DNA of 64,000 nucleotides from VXRN01 sp963664365 (GTDB lineage: Bacteria > Chloroflexota > Dehalococcoidia > Lucifugimonadales > UBA1123). The stretch covers positions 2,914,001-2,978,000 of the forward strand of contig OY761144.1 of NCBI GenBank assembly GCA_963664365.1, given 5' to 3'. The first letter of the stretch is position 1, and each line of letters begins with the position of its first letter. The notes beneath the pieces were generated by a model. It saw nothing but the letters and a program-made list of their open reading frames with translations. It made no database searches and was not told the DNA's origin. Position numbers and translations under genes: made by a program. Positions 59,688 to 64,000 of the stretch are shown one piece after another.

Positions 59688-60863
59688 CTATCCGTCGATA
59701 AGAAACACCTCGCGCTGCATCTCCGTCGTCACGCGGGGGCCGTCCTCCGATATGAACACGTCGATCTCAGACCGCACCCCGAACTCAGGGATGTAGATGC
59801 CCGGCTCTATCGTCACCGCGATGCCTGGAATGAGTTGGCGCGTGTCGAACGTCTCCCACGAGTCCAGATTGACGGCGTTGGAATGTACCTCCCTGCCCAA
59901 GCTGTGGCCCAGGCGGTGGTTGAAGTATTCGCCGTATCCCGCCGCCTCGATATAGTCGCGGGCCACCTTGTCGAGTTCCCATCCTTGGAGCGGTCGGCCC
60001 TCCTCGAACGCTCTACCGATCTCCGCAAGCGCGGCATCCCGCGCCCCGACCACTGTGTCGAACACCTCTTGGTTCTTTGCGGGGACACGCTCTCCGACGT
60101 ATGCCGTCCAGGTTATGTCTCCGAACATCGCGTCATCGTGCGGCAGCCGCGTCCACAGATCTATCAGCGCCCAGTCACCAGGCTCGATACGGACGGACGT
60201 CTCCGGCGTCGGGTCGAAATGGGGGTCGGAAGCATGCTCATTTACCGCCACGGCGGGCCCGTCGGTCACTATCAACCCCTCCTCCAGGAAGCGATTTCGG
60301 ATGAACTCCGCGACGTCGTACTCCGTCACTCCGGACCTCAACGAGTCGCCGATGTACCCGAACGCCTCTTTGACGATCTGTGTCAGCTTCTCGGCGGCGA
60401 ATATGTGCGACCCTAGCTGGTCCTCGTTCCAACGCTGCGTCGCGTACTGAAGAAGATCGGCCGACGATTCTACCTCCACGCCGAGACCTCTCACCATCTC
60501 CAGCGTGCCCCCGTCCACCTTGGAGACGCGGGGCAGCGCGCCGCCGGGGGTGTACTCCATGGCGACGCGGTCCGAGGCCGCGAGAATCTTCTTCAACTTG
60601 TCGGTCATGTCGGCGCGGTTCACGAACAGAGTTATGTCCAAGCCCAAGTGCCCGAAGCGACTCTGATCCACGAAACTCGCCAGTATCTGAGAACGGCCTC
60701 GCGCCGGAATCCAGACCCAGATCGGCCTCGTTACGTGTCCAACGCGCCCGATGGTATCTTCAAGTATCGGATTCATTCCGCGGTAGTCATACAGCAGCCA
60801 ACCGCCGACCCCCTGCGCCCGCATATACTCCTGCGCCTGCTCGACCACTTCAATCATAGACAT
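59688..60863 (-). CDS. M24-family metallopeptidase (Xaa-Pro aminopeptidase-like)
   Basis: A 391-residue pita-bread enzyme. An N-terminal creatinase-like domain precedes the catalytic domain with metal residues: Asp in ALIDLWT, Asp in MFGDITW, His in HRLGHSLGR, Glu in VTIEPGIY and Glu in RSEIDVF. Such enzymes remove an N-terminal residue before proline, or hydrolyse creatine-like compounds. Converges with the retropepsin-like gene, three bases apart. Confidence 0.88.
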   Translation of the reverse strand: MSMIEVVEQAQEYMRAQGVGGWLLYDYRGMNPILEDTIGRVGHVTRPIWVWIPARGRSQILASFVDQSRFGHLGLDITLFVNRADMTDKLKKILAASDRVAMEYTPGGALPRVSKVDGGTLEMVRGLGVEVESSADLLQYATQRWNEDQLGSHIFAAEKLTQIVKEAFGYIGDSLRSGVTEYDVAEFIRNRFLEEGLIVTDGPAVAVNEHASDPHFDPTPETSVRIEPGDWALIDLWTRLPHDDAMFGDITWTAYVGERVPAKNQEVFDTVVGARDAALAEIGRAFEEGRPLQGWELDKVARDYIEAAGYGEYFNHRLGHSLGREVHSNAVNLDSWETFDTRQLIPGIAVTIEPGIYIPEFGVRSEIDVFISEDGPRVTTEMQREVFLIDG

Positions 60864-60954
60864 AAGCTCTGTTCCTTGCGTGTTGTGGTGACTGCCTAAA
60901 ATGTACCAGCAGCCAACCCGATCGGCAAGATTCGTCGATGCTGTAATCTAGTCG

Positions 60955-61000
60955 GTGAAGGCATCACCCTCAAGGGAGAGGAACGTTCGCGCTCGGGAGG
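60955..61000. repeat. Dispersed palindromic repeat, short copy
   Basis: GTGAAGGCATCACCCTCAAGG then GAGAGGAACGTTCGCGCTCG matches the core and TTCGCGC box of the copies at 4815 and 5225. Confidence 0.55.
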
Positions 61001-61010
61001 GGGGCGGACT

Positions 61011-62213
61011 CTATTTTCTTTGCAAGAGGGGCAGAACCCTGTTCAGCGCCTCGACCCCAACGTTGTACTTGGACATGAGGGGCAGGCGATCTATGCCGCC
61101 TGCGCGGTCCAAGATGACGACGCGGTTGTCGTCGGAGGCGAATCCGGCGTCCGAGGCGGTTACGTCGTTGGCGACTATCAGGTGAAGATCCTTGGAGACC
61201 AGCTTGGACTTCGCGTTTTCGACCAGGCTCTCCGTCTCGGCGGCAAAGCCGACCTTGACGATATTATCCGAGGATATGCCCGCTATCAGGTCGGGGGTCT
61301 TTACGAGGTCTATTGTCCAAGTATCCGAGCCGCCCTTCTTGACTTTCTGGTCAGCGACCTCGGCGACGCGCCAGTCGGCGACGGCGGCTGCCATGATTAC
61401 CGCGTCGGCATCTTGGCACTCTTTGTCCAGCGCGTCGCGCATCGAAAGAGCGGAGTCCACGCGGACGGTCTTTACTCCCACGGCGTCGGGCAGCGCGGAA
61501 GGCGCCGTGATCAGCACGGGGCAGGCTCCCCTGTCTCGCGCAGCCTCGGCTATCGCGTATCCCATCTTGCCGGAGGAGCGGTTGGTGATGACCCTAACCG
61601 GGTCGATGGCCTCCTGTGTCCCGCCTGCCGTGACCACGATCTTGCGGCCCGCAAGGTCGCCGTCTCTTCCGAGCAGAAGCCGGATATGGCCGAGCAGGTC
61701 CGCCGTCTCCAGCAGCCGTCCCTTCCCTACGAGGCCGGATGCCAATCGACCCTCGTCCGGGCCGGCGACGTGAACGCCGCGCTCCAGAAGGGTCTGGACG
61801 TTCGCCTGCGTTGCGGGACTGTCGTACATGTTGGCGTCCATGGCCGGGGCGACCATGACCGGGGCGCGGGTCGCGAGAACCGTTGCTGAGATAGCGTCGT
61901 CCGCCATCCCGTGCGCGATCTTGGCGATGGTGTTGGCGGTCGCGGGCGCGACAACGACGATGTCCGCCCGTTCAGCCAGCGCGACGTGATTGATGCTCAA
62001 CTCCGACTGAGGCTCGAACATGCTGGTCACGACGGGCCGATGCGTTATCGCCGCGAACGTCAGGGGCGTGACGAACTCGCGCGCCGCCGGTGTCATGACG
62101 ACATCGACGACGGCGTTCATCTGAACCAGTTTGCTGGCGAGGTCGGCGGCCTTGTAACTCGCGATCGAGCCTGAGACGCCGAGTACAACGTTCTTGCCGT
62201 CCAAGTTGCTCAC
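61011..62213 (-). CDS. coaBC: Bifunctional phosphopantothenoylcysteine decarboxylase/synthetase
   Basis: A 400-residue CoaBC. The N-terminal flavin domain has GVSGSIASYKAADLAS and the catalytic His in SINHVALAERAD; the C-terminal synthetase has VTAGGTQEAIDPVRVITNRSSGKMG. Two positions of the decarboxylase differ from the proteobacterial pattern: PAMD replaces PAMN, and GRLASGL has Ser where an active-site-clamp Cys is usual. The enzyme makes phosphopantetheine for CoA. Overlaps coaX by four bases, so both CoA genes form one operon. Confidence 0.93.
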   Translation of the reverse strand: MSNLDGKNVVLGVSGSIASYKAADLASKLVQMNAVVDVVMTPAAREFVTPLTFAAITHRPVVTSMFEPQSELSINHVALAERADIVVVAPATANTIAKIAHGMADDAISATVLATRAPVMVAPAMDANMYDSPATQANVQTLLERGVHVAGPDEGRLASGLVGKGRLLETADLLGHIRLLLGRDGDLAGRKIVVTAGGTQEAIDPVRVITNRSSGKMGYAIAEAARDRGACPVLITAPSALPDAVGVKTVRVDSALSMRDALDKECQDADAVIMAAAVADWRVAEVADQKVKKGGSDTWTIDLVKTPDLIAGISSDNIVKVGFAAETESLVENAKSKLVSKDLHLIVANDVTASDAGFASDDNRVVILDRAGGIDRLPLMSKYNVGVEALNRVLPLLQRK

Positions 62214-62989
62214 TGTCTGGGCCTGTCCGTGTTCATTTCGTAAACCAGCCTGAGTCCGGTGAGTGTCAGGTTGGGATCGACGGCATCGAAGATTCCCGAC
62301 TCCTCGGCCAACACGTCGGCCAAACCCCCGGTCGCCACGACTTTTGGGTCTCCCCCTAGCTCGGCGCGGAACCGCGCCACCATTCCCTTGACTAGCTCGG
62401 CGTATCCGAAGACCAGCCCGGACTGAAGGGCGTGGATGGTGTTCTTGCCGATGGCCGCCGGAGGCGGGGCCAACTCCACCCGCCTCAGCATGGCGGTCGC
62501 GTGAAAGAGCGAGTCTGCCGCGATGGTGATGCCGGGCGCGATTGCGCCGCCGAGGTACTCACCGCGCTCGGTCACGGCGTCGAAGACGGTGGCCGTTCCG
62601 ATGTCAACGACTATCGCGGGGCCGCCGTAGATGGTGAATGCCGCCGCGGCATCGACTATACGGTCCGCCCCCACGTCGCGCGGGGAGTCGTATTTCACCT
62701 GTATTCCGGTGCGCGTTCCGGCTCCCACAACCAGAGGCCGGACGCCGAAGTACTCGTCGGCCAGTTGCGTAAAGCTGGGAGTAAGCGGGGGCACGACGCT
62801 GCACATCGCCACCGCGTCTATGTCATCCAGCGCAAGGCCCTTGAGCGGCAGAAGCTGATTGACCGCGACGGCGTACTCGTCCGGCAGTTTGCGCGTGTCC
62901 GTCGATAGCCGGAACGTGGCCCTGAGCGCGTCGCCGTCGAAAACTCCGACGGTCACGTTGGTGTTGCCTATGTCTATGGCCAGCAGCAT
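62210..62989 (-). CDS. coaX: Type III pantothenate kinase
   Basis: A 259-residue CoaX. AIDIGNTNVTVGVF is the phosphate motif, then PRDVGADRIVDAAAAF (catalytic Asp) and VDIGTATVFD; GGAIAPGI and ATGGLADVLAE complete the set. It phosphorylates pantothenate, the first step of CoA synthesis, and is followed by coaBC on the same transcript. Type III kinases need a monovalent cation and resist CoA feedback. Confidence 0.95.
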   Translation of the reverse strand: MLLAIDIGNTNVTVGVFDGDALRATFRLSTDTRKLPDEYAVAVNQLLPLKGLALDDIDAVAMCSVVPPLTPSFTQLADEYFGVRPLVVGAGTRTGIQVKYDSPRDVGADRIVDAAAAFTIYGGPAIVVDIGTATVFDAVTERGEYLGGAIAPGITIAADSLFHATAMLRRVELAPPPAAIGKNTIHALQSGLVFGYAELVKGMVARFRAELGGDPKVVATGGLADVLAEESGIFDAVDPNLTLTGLRLVYEMNTDRPRQ

Positions 62990-63144
62990 GATACCGTCTC
63001 ACTCCGTACTTGCGTCCGCCTGCGACTCCCCAGGTCGCGTGTGGAACTCCATTCCGGCCTCCAAGCTATCAGGTAGTACACCGCCCAAGACTACGCCCTA
63101 CGGGTGTGGCGGTCAAGCGCACCAGGCGCGTAGAGACAATTGCA

Positions 63145-63238
63145 AAATCCCCTCTCCCTCAGAGCCTGCTCCGTACTCGATACGGGGGAGAGGGCTAGAG
63201 CCTGCCCTGAGCTTGCCGAAGGGGTGAGGGTGACACCT
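63145..63238. repeat. Dispersed palindromic repeat, compound copy
   Basis: AATCCCCTCTCCCTCAGAG and later GGGGGAGAGGGCTAGAGCC followed by GGGGTGAGGGTGACACC are opposed arms of the same dispersed family as at 36541, with a central insert that includes GCCTGCCCTGAGCTTGCCG. The 62990-63342 interval holds this repeat and otherwise no recognisable gene. Confidence 0.55.
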
Positions 63239-63342
63239 TAACCACCGTTGTTGACACTCATCAAACCGAAACCCCACAATGGATGAGATGCACTTGCCGG
63301 AACGTCGGTAAGTCCAACAACGCGCCAGGAGCGGCAGAGCAC

Positions 63343-64000
63343 ATGGAGAATCAAGACAACGGCCCGATCGTGGTCGCGAGCGGGATCCACAAGACATACA
63401 ACAGCGGGAAGGGCGTCACGGTTCACGCGCTTCGGGGAATCGACCTGACGGTGGACAAGGCCGAGGTCGTCGGAATCATGGGGCCGAGCGGGTGCGGGAA
63501 GACGACGCTGCTCAACTGCCTGTCGGGCCTCGATAACATAGACGAGGGGGAGATAACGATTGGCGGGGTTCCGCTCGACGGCCTGGACGACGACAGCCGC
63601 ACCGACTATCGCGCCAGAAGCATGGGGTTCGTCTTCCAGCTATACAACTTGCTGCCCGTCCTTAGCTCCGTCGAAAACGTGGAACTTCCGATGCTGGTCA
63701 GCGGGGTCAATTCGGCGCAGGCCCGCAGCCGCGCCATGGAGACGCTGGACATGGTCGGTCTCACCGACTGGGCCGCGCACAAACCCGCCGAGCTATCGGG
63801 CGGCCAGAGACAGAGAATAACCGTGGCCCGCGCGCTGGTGAACGAGCCGGAGATAATCTGGGCCGACGAGCCGACCGGCGACCTCGACTCCGAGACGGCG
63901 CAGGAGATCATGGACCTGATACTGGATCTGAACAGGAACAACCGCCAGACGTTCATCATCGTCACGCACAGCCAGGAGATCGGCGAGCAGTGCGACCGGA
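63343..64000 (+). CDS. ABC transporter ATP-binding protein, LolD/MacB type (partial)
   Basis: The frame from the ATG at 63343 (aggagcgg upstream) runs off the window after about 219 codons. Walker A is GPSGCGKTT, the signature LSGGQRQR, Walker B IIWADEPTGDLD and the H-loop VTHSQ. The ADEPTGDLD form is characteristic of LolD/MacB-type ATPases, which power mechanotransmission-type permeases for lipoproteins or peptides. The permease is presumably encoded beyond the window. Confidence 0.9.
   Translation, partial: MENQDNGPIVVASGIHKTYNSGKGVTVHALRGIDLTVDKAEVVGIMGPSGCGKTTLLNCLSGLDNIDEGEITIGGVPLDGLDDDSRTDYRARSMGFVFQLYNLLPVLSSVENVELPMLVSGVNSAQARSRAMETLDMVGLTDWAAHKPAELSGGQRQRITVARALVNEPEIIWADEPTGDLDSETAQEIMDLILDLNRNNRQTFIIVTHSQEIGEQCDR

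Overview
This 64 kb window is a GC-rich, gene-dense bacterial chromosome segment. It reads most like a member of Chloroflexota, in the Dehalococcoidia/SAR202 direction. That placement is an inference from several traits: long Thr/Pro-rich linkers on lipoproteins, TolB-type propeller proteins, many GTG/TTG starts, and dispersed palindromic intergenic repeats. There is no rRNA gene to confirm it. I see no CRISPR array, phage genes or replication origin.

Layout. 1-12.5 kb: the tail of an enolase-superfamily dehydratase, nudC, a Phd/VapC-type toxin-antitoxin pair, a short-chain dehydrogenase, a two-gene unknown membrane/zinc pair, a glycerol kinase remnant between two copies of a dispersed repeat, rsgA, a DUF2283-HTH/HicB/HicA cluster, dinB, a glyoxalase-fold protein, an MFS transporter, a membrane-anchored XRE regulator and a LuxR-type HTH protein. 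12.6-24.3 kb: a repeat-rich island with an AT-rich small membrane protein, two very large exported TolB-repeat proteins and an ankyrin protein of about 1295 residues, full of recent internal duplications and with a gene-to-gene chimeric junction. 24.3-28.9 kb: a 2-hydroxyacid dehydrogenase, an intact IS1182-like element inserted into the centre of a palindromic repeat, and a lipoprotein with a zinc-protease motif.

29.0-36.5 kb is the most coherent functional unit. A strong promoter and a SAM-I riboswitch with an intrinsic terminator precede mtnA, mtnP, a rhodanese, a PfkB kinase (possibly adenosine kinase), ahcY, metK and a phosphohexomutase. Together these make SAM, recycle SAH and salvage methylthioadenosine. 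36.6-46 kb: a HEPN-type pair, polA, tRNA-Gly, a twice-repeated MarR-MarR operon, a SRPBCC protein and a VWA/TolB lipoprotein. 46-64 kb: a molybdopterin oxidoreductase, a heterodimeric ABC exporter whose first subunit is split by one in-frame TGA, prmC/prfA with a membrane gene between them, catabolic enzymes, a second VapBC-type pair, an acyltransferase, an MFS transporter, a retropepsin-like protein, an M24 peptidase, coaBC-coaX and the start of a LolD/MacB-type ABC ATPase.

The unusual content lies in the tandem MarR pairs, the repeat island with its TolB/ankyrin junction, the split asymmetric ABC exporter, several toxin-antitoxin-like pairs and the orphan membrane/zinc pair. No single locus is proven to be a new system. 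All assignments rest on reading motifs by eye, without database searches.
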